From Erigeron canadensis (Eukaryota > Streptophyta > Magnoliopsida > Asterales > Asteraceae), in NCBI RefSeq assembly GCF_010389155.1, contig NC_057768.1:3098501-3162500 (forward strand): a stretch of DNA of 64,000 nt, written 5' to 3'. Positions 24,328 through 35,486 of the stretch are shown here, piece after piece (position 1 is the stretch's first letter; the number at the start of each line of letters is the position of its first letter). The notes beneath the pieces are model-generated. The model made no database searches. It was given only the letters and a program-made list of their open reading frames with translations, and was not told the origin of the DNA. Made by a program: the position numbers and the translations under genes.

Positions 24328-24350
24328 GGGGGGGGGGGGGGGGGGGGGGG
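24328..24350. repeat. Homopolymer run of 23 G
   Basis: Uninterrupted G tract followed by AGTGGTTACC and C-rich sequence with TTCCCCCA motifs up to about 24450. Length is likely polymorphic or uncertain. Confidence 0.9.
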
Positions 24351-24639
24351 AGTGGTTACCATTCTTCCCCCACCACTAACCAATAAAATTTTGCCAACTC
24401 ATTTTACTCCATTCTTCCCCCATCTTTCCCAAATCACTGGCAACACTTTCCCCCATCTTCACCTCATCATTTCTTTTTCATTTATTTTTAATAAAATTTT
24501 TCAAACTATATAAATAAATAACATAAAACATATATATATAATCAATAATATAAAAAACACAAAATACAAGGATTGATATGTAAATAGATGAATAGTTACA
24601 TAGACTAAAATATAAATAATAATAAATAAAAATAATAAA

Positions 24640-25000
24640 AAATAGAACAAATCGAGATCAGGCTCTGTGTGTTTCTATCTTCTTCATCAAATGTATAGAT
24701 ATATATATATATCTTTTCCATCATTTTCAATCAAAAAATAAAAGGGAAAAAAAAACTAGCCAATCAGATCCCTTTTCTCTCTTCTCCTTTCTCTCTCCTT
24801 CCTTCCCCCCATCGGGGTTCTTTCCTGTTTTTCTTCCTCTCTCTCCTGCGGTGAACCGCCGGCAGCGGTGTGCCTGCGCGCCCCGCTTCCCCGCACCTCC
24901 TTCACCACGACCACTCCCTCCCCCTTATACCTTTAGGGAATCTTCATCCCATAAATAAACAGCCCCTTACCCCACTAGGCACTAGGCTAACGTTTGAAAG
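24640..25000. other. Locally GC-rich, pyrimidine-biased patch, no gene called
   Basis: 24760-24960 has a long C/T-rich run followed by GCCGGCAGCGGTGTGCC and CGCGCCCCGC, strongly unlike the surrounding AT-rich DNA. A 69-codon open frame (24870-25079) has no domain. It may be a captured gene fragment or an old promoter region. Confidence 0.3.
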
Positions 25001-26002
25001 TACACATTTTCCAAACAATAAAATGGTAGTCGTAATGTTTGAAAAACAAACCTTACCTCGAACATGTATGGATATTTAAAGTGTTAAATTTAATCACAAA
25101 TTTACAAAAACAGATAACGTTTCGGTAGCGCTCGTTGTCATGAAGTGAACGTTGATTTGAAATTGGTGGCTAGCTAGTTACGTATTTAAATGGTTATCTA
25201 TATGTGGGTGGACATGGATCATTCTAAATGTCGTATCTACTGTACATGATTAGGTAACATGGAGATACGTGGTGCTTATGGTCGATATCTAACCCGAGAT
25301 TATCGATCGGATTAATGGGTGTAATTTCCCGTGGCTTATCTTAATTAACAAAGATAATATTTCTATGCGTACACTTTATATTATATTATATAGATATATA
25401 AAAGAGTTAAAAGACCATGCACCGTGGACTTTTTTTTTTTTTAATTGATCTGCATATTCCATGAACTTTCAAATTATATTACGGAGTAATATTTTAATTG
25501 AATTCCAACTTATTTGAGACAAAATTTCGTTTTTCTAGTAACAAATTTTAATCTTTTCCCGCCAAAGTTTTTTCTAACTTTATTATCCCACCATCTTCAC
25601 AACTTTCTTTCCATATTTTTTTGGATACAAACTAATGAACTATATTGTTATAATCATTATTACTCGCCTCGATCATTCATTTATATATATACGCCTTTTC
25701 CACCATTTGTAAACATCAAATTTGTTGAAGCTTGCTAACAAATACGGAAAGAAAGGATAAAAAAAAGAAGAAGGTATATATAAATTCGCAAGTCGATCAA
25801 TGGTACCATACTTGTACATATATATATATTGGAAGTTTAGTTGTACACAGGATTACCATATTTTTGTTATATATATGCTAGAGTAGTTAAGATCGAGTTC
25901 ATTTCATGTTTAGTTGTAGTGCACATATATATAGTATTTGATATATAATGGTAAATGGTTTTACCCAATAAATATTTATAAGAATGAATTGATTATACTA
26001 AC

Positions 26003-26398
26003 CTTGTCGAAAACATAAGAAGGCTTATGTACGGTATCAGGCATGAAGGCAGTAAGGAAAACAGCGAGAGAGATCTTTTCGGGATACTTTTCCATTGCAA
26101 GAGCAATGCAAAGACCCCCATTGCTATGGCCAACCAGCACGACCTTGTCTTCCGGGGGAATGGCGGCCAAAAATTCAAGCAACGGGGCAGTATAGTCGGC
26201 AAATGTGATGACTTGTTGTATTACTTTGGAGTTGGTCCCGGAAGCAGAGAGATCAAAGGCCGAAACACGGTGGCCAGCAGCCTCAAGAAGTGGTTTGAGC
26301 TTAAACCAACACCAAGCTCCATGGCATGCACCATGTACTAGAACAATATGTTTTTTTCGTTCATCAATATTATTATTGGTGCCTTCCATGTTGATCAT
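26003..26398 (-). pseudogene. Orphan exon 1 of a third MES gene
   Basis: The 132-codon open exon is homologous to exon 1 of MES copies 1 and 2 and has the oxyanion strip HGACHGAW. It ends at the same codon with an intact donor (AAG|GTTAGT), phase 0. The nucleophile elbow reads GHSNGG rather than GHSVGG; the Ser is kept. No exon 2 (PKEDWLD type) or exon 3 (CDEDK / GVDHM type) is visible between it and MES copy 2. It therefore lacks the Asp and His of the triad and cannot alone make an active enzyme. It may be a relic of an incomplete duplication or deletion. Alternatively it could splice over 7.1 kb to exon 2 of copy 2 as an alternative first exon; the phase allows this. The start may instead be 26389. 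The upstream frame remains open to 26455. Confidence 0.75.
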
Positions 26399-26419
26399 TA
26401 AATTGTATTGAATTTGTTG

Positions 26420-26426
26420 TTTTATA
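26420..26426 (-). promoter_or_regulatory. Candidate TATA box of the orphan MES exon
   Basis: Minus strand reads CTGCCTATAAAACAACAAAT, aligned with the TATA region of MES copy 1, and lies 22-31 nt before the first in-frame ATG or 31-37 nt before the second. It keeps a good consensus although the gene downstream is incomplete. Confidence 0.45.
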
Positions 26427-26459
26427 GGCAGGAGGCTAGGTAGTAGTTCCCCCATATCT

Positions 26460-29400
26460 CGTTAGGAAATTTGGCTAGATAACAAGGTAAATGGAAAGAT
26501 TTAACTTTTGTTTAAGGGAAGTGATATTCGTAATGTGATTTTTTTTTTTTTTAAAGGTTCATTTACATAGATATATATATATATATTGTCGGAGTAATGG
26601 TTGTCAAAAATAAAATATGTATATCTAGTACTTACTACTTGAATATGGTTCAAGTGAGAAATCATATACGTGTAACGATTGTAAGAAACATCTAGACCCT
26701 CCAATAATTTGATTTGATCTATGGATAAATTAAAGGGAGGTGATCCATACACAACACAATTTTGCCATATATAATAATACATGCATCAGACAGTTGTACT
26801 GTACAACCTTTTAATGTATATATTGTTGTGTATGGTAAAATTGTGTTATTTAGGGATCATTTCCCTAAATTAAAACGTCCAATGTTGCTGGTAAAATAAA
26901 TATCATAGTTATAATAAATACAGTATCATTTAAATTGAAGCTAAAAGTTTAAATGTTTAATTTTGTAGTTGCAATTATAAAATATACTTATACAGCATAT
27001 TTTAACCATACATAACACTGTATCTATATATTATACAATTGTATATTACAATTATATAATGTTTTTATTTGTTTTGTATGGCTAAAAAGTGTTTACGTAA
27101 AAATGATCTTCTAAAGCAAAAATATCGCACAATATTCAAAATGGATATGGATTAGCCCAACAGATCGGGATTTCTAGGCGAAATACATGTCACAGAATTT
27201 GGCGAGTTGGCATCTTTCACAATCAATTATCAATTATGTCATCTCATTTTTTATTTTTCTTATATCACATTTTATTATTTTGTTTGTAACCATCTCTCAC
27301 TCGTATATTTCACTACAAGGCGTGATAAAAAGCGTGATAATTAAAAGATGTCTCGCAACAAGAAGCGGACATCATATCCTAAACATTGCCAATTATATTG
27401 TTCATTTAAAGTATTTCAAGACTAGTATTTTTTTCCTCCCCGATAGTCCTAATTCTTCTATTTATCATAATGTCCATCAAGAAGGAGCAATTTTGGTTTT
27501 TCCCTTTTTTTTTTTTTTAAAGTTAAAAATTGAAATGAAAAGATTGTGGGAGTTGTTTAAAATGGTAGAAGAAAAGTGCTTAGATAAATTAAGGATCGTC
27601 AAAGGCGTCAAGGCAGTGAGGCCTTCCAACGGCTCTAATCACCTCGAACCTCACCATATAAAACACTGTAAAGTTTACCCTATTTCCTTCACCATGCTAT
27701 ACCCCACACTATCAGCAGTGGTATTAACGCGCGATGTGAGACTTTTTATATATCTAGGATGGTCTTTTAGTTAAACCACCATTAAAGCATGAATAGTGAG
27801 AATATTCAAAAATTCCAATTTAATGCATTATAACGCTATAAAGGTAACATAATATGTGAGTAATAATTATTGTTTAAGTGTTAGAATAACATATTGATCC
27901 GCAAAAATTAAAAAATCAACAATTTATGTTTTATACAAACTAAAGAATTTTGTTGTGTTTGTTTTGATATTATTCAAAAAATCCAATTTGTATCCGGGTT
28001 TGGCTAATAATAACTCATAATATATTCCTTCAGATTCATAAAATAGCTATATTGATAAAATTTAAAGGTAAATTTTTGATATAAAAGATAAAATTATATT
28101 TATATTATCACATAAACTATTAAAATCCAAATAACTGATATTAAGGTCTTTTGAAGTTGTTTTTAACTTTATTAATAAAGTTGAAATCTTTTTAACCTTT
28201 GAAATAATTTGAGAGAACAAAATTTAAAAATTATCTTTGAATATTGATCATTAATTTGAACTTAACAGTTAAAACTTTTAATTTTACTAATAAAATTGCT
28301 GATAACTAAAGTCCCAAATTAAAAAATTATGAAATAAGATACACTGTGTTTCATATTATGGAGTGTGAGGCTACGAGGAAAAAAACCAATTTAAGAAATA
28401 TGAAATATGAAAGAAACCTCCGTAGTGGTTTCTGCCTGAGTAAAGGAAGGCCAAAATCGAATTGGGGGGGGGGGGGGGGGGTACTCTTGGTTGCCCCTAA
28501 ATACTCTACCTGTTTCGGAGGACATGACCGATGAAAGTTTATTAGAGGACTAGAACTAGTTTAGTGGTTTGGGAGCTTGGGAGTGGACTAGAATTAGTTT
28601 AGCTAGGCGGCTAAGTTAGTGTGTTTCATAGGGTGTGCACCACCTGGTTTTTTTTCCTTGGACCCTCCGGGCAACTAGGATTTCTTTGTTAATTCTTTAT
28701 ATGTAGGTAGGCATGGGCTTTACGCTGAAACTTCTAGAGGACTAAGTGTATAGGTTACCTTTGTCGTTTTGTGAGAGTAGTTTTTTTTTTTTTGAGAGTA
28801 GACTAGGATTAGTATAGCTTGACGGCCTAAGGTACTTTGCTTTATACATTGTTTATTATGTTCCTACATTTTATGTTGTTATATACGTTCTATGGTTGCT
28901 AGAGTTTATGTATTGTGCTAACGTATTTGTTAGGCCGTATGGTTGTTACCCTTCTCTACTCTTAAGGTGGCCATACCCAGCGGACCCATTGAACAGGTAT
29001 ATCGTCTTATCATATTCTCGACAGACAGGTATATTCACTTTACCTTTTTATGGCTTTTAAATCTTCGTGACCGGAAGTTCTTATGGAAACAGTCTCTCTA
29101 CCTTTGGATAGAATTAAAATTGTATTACAACACACCTCCCCTATACTCCACTTAGGAATTGAGTACAGTAATTCTTGTTGTTAGAAATATGATACATTGT
29201 GTCTCACATTATGGAGTGTGCAACTGTGAGGAAACAAACCAATATATTAGTAAACTAATTTCATCCAATCATCCATAAAGCTTATCACCTTATCTCGCGT
29301 CCACCCCTATTTCACCACATCTTCTTTCTCTAACAATCCATGGTCTTCACCAAATAATGAAGATGACAACCACCACACAATCCTTCAAACTAAAAGTCAA

Positions 29401-30087
29401 ATGTCATGTCATATTCATAATAAATGCATATTTAAATTTAAATTAATAGAATAAATGTATGTAATTGTAGTTATGATGCCTCTTTTTCTCATAACGTTGT
29501 CATCACCTCCTTTTGATTTTCACATCAATTTTCTTTCTTCAAGACATAAATAACTAACTACCTTCTCTCTATCATATCCTCACACACATGCACTCAGCTT
29601 CCTCTTAATCACCAAATAAATATTTAAATAAAATCATACACACATAGACTCACATTTCCCCATCATCCATTTCCGAAAAATAACATCACAATATAACGAC
29701 CCTACCAGGCAGATCTCCTCCCTATGGTATCCATCAAAGACAATTCGATGAGCTAATGAACGGCCTAAGGGATATATATATAATTTGTATTCATAATGGA
29801 TACGTTTTCAGATGTTTAAGATAGAATATTGGGGTGGAAGGAGTGGAACGTTCATTACCGCACTACTTTCACCACCTACTAATAAAATTTAGTCATGTCA
29901 AACTATCTTCAAAACCATAGTTCTAAGTTATAACCATTTTCAAGTCGTTATCAAACGCTTGTCTCGTTAGTAATAAGTCAATCACCTCTTCACTTTCATT
30001 CGAGTACTCAAGCGGTGGTGGTGTAGCCTCCCGGGTACTTCACAACCCAACTTTTACCTGAACACAACTCCGACCACCCTTATACTT
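26460..30087. other. Intergenic, no gene called
   Basis: The longest open frame is 195 codons (27187-27774, +), with a hydrophobic N-terminal third and no recognised domain; I treat it as non-coding. A run of 18 G sits at 28464-28481. ATTATGGAGTGTG recurs at about 28357 and 29210 inside longer similar blocks, and 29240-29460 matches 22325-22530. Confidence 0.4.
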
Positions 30088-30897
30088 CTGTGTAGCACCG
30101 AAATGTGTACGACAAAGGGGTACAGGAACAATGCGGGAACGGAGAATGGCAAAACTTAAAAATCTAAGATACGGGTACGCAAAGATACGACAATAAAAAG
30201 TATAAGGGATAAGTATCCTGAAATGTAACAAACTTTGGACGAATGTCTATATTAGGAAATAACTAAAGTTTTGTGTATTGTATTTAAACAACTTTGAAAA
30301 AAGTTTATTGTATGTAAGAAAACATACGTGGCAACCATATAGAGGTGTCACTTGTCTGAATTTAATTGGTTGAATACATTTTCTTACATTCAATAAACAT
30401 TATTTTTGAAGTTGTTTACATACAATACACACAACTTTAGTTATTTCCTACTATAGACATTCGTTCAAAGTTTGTTACATTACAAAATATTTATCCCAAA
30501 GTATAAATAATAAAAACTATATCGATACAGAGAGACTTGAAAATTGACAAATTATGTATATAATTGTATAATATATGCTTGATGGTGATGAGTGATCAAA
30601 TGTTTACTAATCCGTTATGGAATGGAAAAAACCTCATGGTGACCAAATTGTATAATATAGTCGGTTTGGGTTGGGATATATATATATACAGTCGCAAGAT
30701 GGTAGTAGGTTTTGGAATTGGAAAAGCCTATTAAGATCCTAATATTAATTTAGAAATGGTATAAAAACTTTAAAGAAACGTTTATGTATATATGGAAACA
30801 TTAAAGAAACATTTCCTACGAGTTCGGACACGTTTCCGTACCGATGAAATTTCTGAAACGGATACGCCTACCTATTTGCAGTTTTGGTGCATGATAG
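30088..30897. mobile_element. Non-autonomous hAT element, interrupted by a nested MITE
   Basis: The ends CTGTGTAGCACCGAAA and (reverse-complemented right end) CTATCATGCACCAAAA are inverted copies of each other and of those of the 5101-5586 element. The perfect 8-bp TSD is TTATACTT (30080-30087 and 30898-30905). The orientation is opposite to the 5-kb copy. A 258-bp foldback element is inserted at 30223-30480; without it the element would be about 552 bp. Confidence 0.85.
30223..30480. mobile_element. Foldback MITE nested in the hAT element
   Basis: Arms of about 70 bp are inverted: ATGTAACAAACTTTGGACGA at the left pairs with CGTTCAAAGTTTGTTACAT at the right, followed inward by AAATAACTAAAGTT / AACTTTAGTTATTT. 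The whole can fold into a long hairpin. It post-dates the host hAT element. Confidence 0.8.
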
Positions 30898-31147
30898 TTA
30901 TACTTTCATATCATTTATTTGTTTATTTATTTTTATAATTAGTAACAGTGTCTTTTTGGAAAAAAAAATAAAACTTTTTTTATGGAAACACTTCCATCAT
31001 AAAAAAAAAGTTAAGAACATCTTCTTTTTTTTAAACAAATTAAGTGTCATCAAATTGAGATATGGAAATAATCGACTATTTATTTATATTGCTTCATGAA
31101 CCGTGTCTTTTACATTTTTTAAGGCGTGTCCTTTCTAACCTAACTAA

Positions 31148-31822
31148 TCTATATTATCTATACTAGCACGTTATCTGTGCAATGCGGCGGTAGTCGTGAC
31201 GGCGATGATGTGGTGGTAGATGCGACTATTTGTGGTAGATGGAACGTCGATTGATGTATATTATTAATGTGAATATTTTAAAAAATAAAGGATTGATAGC
31301 ATAACATAATCATTAATGTTAAGGGGTAGTATAAGTAAAAATATTTTAGTGCTAAGTAAAAATATTACATATTTTAAAGGTGGTAGATGAAAATATTATA
31401 TGGAAGGACATTTTAGACTTTTCCCCCAAGTAACTTTCAACATAGGGGGTATTTTATTTAATAAGCAGTATAGATAAACAAACTACTACTCTCCCTAAAA
31501 TTTAACACTCTACTTTAAAATCTCCAATTTACCATTTTAATCTATATTACCATCAAACACTTTATTCCTGGATTCCAAAATTACCCTTAAAAAATTTTTA
31601 CGCGTGTCCCTTCCCTTCCCTTAAGTTGCTCACATAGTATACCAAAAACACACACATGCGTTACCGATTTTAATAATCAATCAACATAAAAAACGCTCAC
31701 TCTAAAACAACGACGGTAAGAAACACTTGAGTTAAATCATACATTCATGTAATAACACGGTACAGCTACTTAACCAGCGTTTTTTTTCTATGCCCCGCTA
31801 CATCGCGCGAGTACAAGGCTAG
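31148..31822 (+). mobile_element. Non-autonomous Helitron, split by a nested Helitron
   Basis: Removing the nested insert (31163-31474) restores a 5' tip TCTATATTATCTATATAAAC, which matches the 5' tip of the Helitron at 47919-48302. The 3' end is GCGCGAGTACAAGGCTAG with the CTAG terminus at 31819-31822. The site is A|T (a31147, t31823), as Helitrons require, with no TSD. Restored length is 363 bp; no Rep/helicase frame. Confidence 0.75.
31163..31474 (-). mobile_element. Helitron nested in another Helitron (312 bp)
   Basis: On the minus strand it starts TCTATACTGC (at 31474) and ends CAGATAACGTGCTAG (31163). It is preceded by A and followed by T. A small GCAC...GTGC stem precedes CTAG. Insertion falls 15 bp into the host Helitron. 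Confidence 0.75.
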
Positions 31823-32032
31823 TAACTCTATATGGAAATACTATCCCGTATCAACTATTTTTGAAAAGTTTGATCTTTTAATGAAAGAAATTGTTTAATA
31901 ATGCCTACCTCTTGTCGCGCCTTCACCACCACCACCACCACCGGTTGCGACCTTCACTCCGTTTTCGCTCTCACCACCGGTCACCGCATTGCACTGATAA
32001 GTTGCTAGTCTAGTGCTAATTTTATGGTTTAG

Positions 32033-32038
<6 letters not shown>

Positions 32039-32063
<25 letters not shown>
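32039..32063. repeat. TA microsatellite
   Basis: About 12 TA units; similar runs at 32432-32449 and 32828-32849 border the next foldback element. Confidence 0.85.
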
Positions 32064-32454
32064 ATGTGATGTCATGTGAATTGTATGTGTAAACAAATTC
32101 ATTCACATTTGAACAGATGAAATTGTACTTAATATACGTATGTTCATATGTGAATAATTCACACATGAACCTCACCCTATATTTTATAACAGCTAAATGC
32201 ATCAAATATAACAAGATTTCTTTATGTCAAATTTTAAACTTCACTCTTCTCTGCAAAAAACAAAATCAAGTGAGCTACTGAGATGATGTCACAAAATAGT
32301 TTTTTTCAACCATTTTGTGACCTTAGCCGTTAAAGTTACACAGAAGACTTTAGAATGTGTAATTTTGTTGTATTTTTAGACTTTGTATTGTAATTTATAG
32401 CACCTTGCTAGTAGTTTGTTATTATTAATAAAATATATATATATATATAGGGTG

Positions 32455-32826
32455 ACAATCAAATGAGAACCAGCTTAAAATGAGACACTTAAAAACTACA
32501 GTTTGATGCATTAAAAGTCCATAAAACTGACATAGTGCATAACTAATTATCATTATTTAAGTGTTTAACAACACATGGATCTGTCAAAATAAAAAAAAAA
32601 TCTCTTTGTTTGTTGGATGCATCATTTTGATAATATGCATCCAAGATGGATGCACAAAACAAAAATCGTGATTTTTTCGATTTTAAAGGATCAATGTGTT
32701 GTTAAACACTTAAATAATGATAATTAGTTATGCACCATGTTAGTTTTATGGACTTTTAATGCATCAAAATGATGTTTCTAAATGTTATCACCGTTTTATT
32801 TTAAAAGTGTTCTCACCGAAATGTTA
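32455..32826. repeat. Foldback MITE, second copy of the 1046 family
   Basis: Inverted arms: AATCAAATGAGAACC and TTTGATGCATTAAAAGTCC at the left, GGACTTTTAATGCATCAAAATG and AGTGTTCTCACC at the right. It lies between TA runs like the copy at 1046-1432, with which it shares most of its length. Confidence 0.65.
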
Positions 32827-33004
32827 CTATATATATATATATATATATTTGACAAGTGAGTTGACCCTAGATTAGTTACATAGTTTTTATTGAACAACTA
32901 CATTAATTACATAATATGAATCAAAACTCAAAGGTAAACATGTTTATTGTTTTAGTACATTAAAATATAATATTATTTGTATTGTTTATCTGTATAACGT
33001 GGTA

Positions 33005-33270
33005 TATTATTATTATTTATAATCCCTTATAAAGAGGATTGGGATTAAGAAATTAAGCAAAAAATTTCTTCCCAAAATACCCCTACATAAAACATAAAAC
33101 TCTTATATATTTCCCTTTCTCCAATTCCCTCTAATCATTACACACTCTTATCGACCTAGCTTCTATCATCCTCCGTTGTCGCCCCCTTCTCCACCGCCTC
33201 CCGCAATCTCCACCACCGCCTGCCTTCCTCACTTTCTAGCCGCTGCAACGCGCGAGCACTATGCTTGTAA
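33005..33270 (+). mobile_element. Helitron-like fragment
   Basis: It contains CCTTATAAAGAGG near its start and a C-rich body (CCACCGCC, CCGCAATCTCCACC). It ends with GCCGCTGCAACGCGCGAGCAC, like the 3' part of the other Helitron-like copies here. Exact ends not resolved. Confidence 0.35.
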
Positions 33271-33404
33271 ATGTTTATGAAGTTTTAAACTTCGAATTTA
33301 ATGTGATTGTAACGAATTTTTAGTATTATTTCCAAATGGTAGTTATATATTGAGACAATTTTAAGCTTTTTAAAGAAAATACTAACTAATAAGTCAACCG
33401 GTTG

Positions 33405-33565
33405 AACCATCTGTTCATCTTATTCAACCTTGGGACCCCACAATTTATATCGGTTTCTAAAAGATTGTCCTATTCCAATTTTAATTTTTAGAGGACCCTC
33501 CTTCAAAAATTAATAGGATCACTCTCGAAGAACTAGAGAATGCTGGAACCTAAACCAATTGTGTG
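33405..33565. repeat. Repeat shared with 23200-23340
   Basis: Second copy of the unclassified repeat, with GGACCC, TTAGAGGACCC, CTTCAAAAATTAAT and GAAGAACTAGAGAATGC. The downstream region to 35480 contains open frames on both strands at 34103-34459 that match no family I recognise and overlap each other, so no gene is called. Confidence 0.45.
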
Positions 33566-35486
33566 AAAGTGTGTGTTTGGTCATTAGTGTGAAAGTTTGC
33601 TTTTTGGCCAATAGTGTGTTTGTGTGACCAGAAAAAGAGAATAGTAGGTCATGAAGGAAAGAGAGAGATGTGTTTTTTTCTTTTTAATTAATTTGAATAT
33701 CATCATTAAGTGTTTTTAGAAACAGAGTTTGATAGGTTTGACAAATAAGATTTACAAAACTTTTAAGAACTAAGACAAAGGAACCAAGATTTTTTACTTA
33801 ATATTTCTGTTCTACTTTATTCCATAATAAGCACGCTTAAATACACAAAACAAAAATGGAACTAATCCAAAATATTAACTAAAAATGCATAAACGTGTGA
33901 ATAAATGCAAAACATGAAAAGTGGGCCTAAAACAAAGGAATTGCTAGTAACTACTTCAAGTGGGGAAAGACTCAATCATAAAGATGCCAGAATGTTGTAA
34001 GCATTCGGGCCTCCACTCATGGGCTTTTGGACATGGGCTTCTGAATCTTATTAATACCCATGCCCAAAAAATGTCCTGATCCTCAAGGACGGGTCGATTT
34101 CGTTATGGTAATCGCCATTCTCGTCGTTCAGTGGTATTCAGGTTTCCACTCTTCAACATTGGATGCGGGATAGTAAACTCAACTATGCTAAGAATCACCC
34201 CTTTTGGTTTGATGACAACAAAATGTATTATAGGTGGAAGGGTTTTTCGGGTGTACGTATTCAGTCCACCCGCTGGGATGGAAACAAGGAATTTGGGGGC
34301 AATGCGGATGTTGGGGCTGTTTTGGTATGGAGAGAAGGTTGTTAGCATTGCGGTAGTGAAAACTTCGATGTGACTCATTGAGGACCACCATACCAAGATG
34401 GAAATCGTTCTTCCACGTAAATTGGATGAAATGAAATTAAAAGTACCGTTCAGCTTCACAAAGCCACTAAGTAGGATTGGAACCGGTGAAGCGAGATAGA
34501 TATATGGTGGCCTCGGGTTCTTCCGAAGCCATGAAAGCTAAAGTTTCAATGAAAGCACAAAGTGACATGTATTACAAAGAAAATCCTACAAAACGTTCCA
34601 GTATTAAGACAAAGGAAACCAAGATTTTTTGTTTTAATAATCCTAACTAAATGCATAGACATGTGAAAGAATATGGAGAAGTGGAAAACATGTAAAACAA
34701 AGGAATTTCTCGGAAATTGTACTCATTCGGGCATGATTGGATGGGCTTTTGGACCTGGGCTTCTGGATCGTATTAGAATTAAAATTCCATGTAACACAGT
34801 AACAGAGAAAAATAATGTTTCTTGTTTTTACTTTAAATTTAATGGCATTATTTTTAGTTACGATTATGGGTTTTTATGTTGTCATTCGACACGACCCAAA
34901 TCCACTCATTCCTTTTTTTATTTTCACAATTAATCTATCGTATTCAGCTTTCAATGATCATTATAAAAATTTGGTTCAAATAAACGAAAATTTAAAATAA
35001 TAGAATTATTAAAGTAAAATATATAAAGTAAGCATATTTATTTTGATTATGATTCATTGATTAATATCTTATCACTCTTTTACAATAACCTCTCTTCCTA
35101 ATTAAGTTGAAATCCTATATATTTTTTTTGTTTCAACGGTATGTTTGGGCACCTCGTAATTTTCATGATACCCTTAGGCTCTTAGTCGACTACTCAAAAA
35201 TCCTAGATCAGCAAAGCGCATGAATATCAATATATCATAGAGAGAGAAACTTTGTCAACTAAAATAATATCTCGAGTTAGGAAACCAAACTTGTCACAAA
35301 ATAAGGAAAAAATAAATTTCATCACATACACATTATTAATAGTATAACACAACAATAAGAAGAATGAAGACAATGAAAGCAACAATAACAACAAAATTTA
35401 AGGATTCGTTTTATATTATCACATAATAAATTGAAGTATTTTCAGTAATCACTTGGAATCGAAATGACTAGAAATGTTGACTTCAA

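Noticed and set aside
27187..27774. 195-codon open frame on the plus strand, the longest outside the MES and CYP76 genes
   Set aside because: No domain, no matching exon structure, low-complexity (poly-Phe from a T run) in the middle and AT-rich composition; a chance frame is more likely than a gene.
34103..34459. 118-codon minus-strand frame overlapping 80- and 60-codon frames on the plus strand
   Set aside because: None of the three readings resembles a family I know, and all three overlap. Possibly a decayed repeat; not enough to call a gene.
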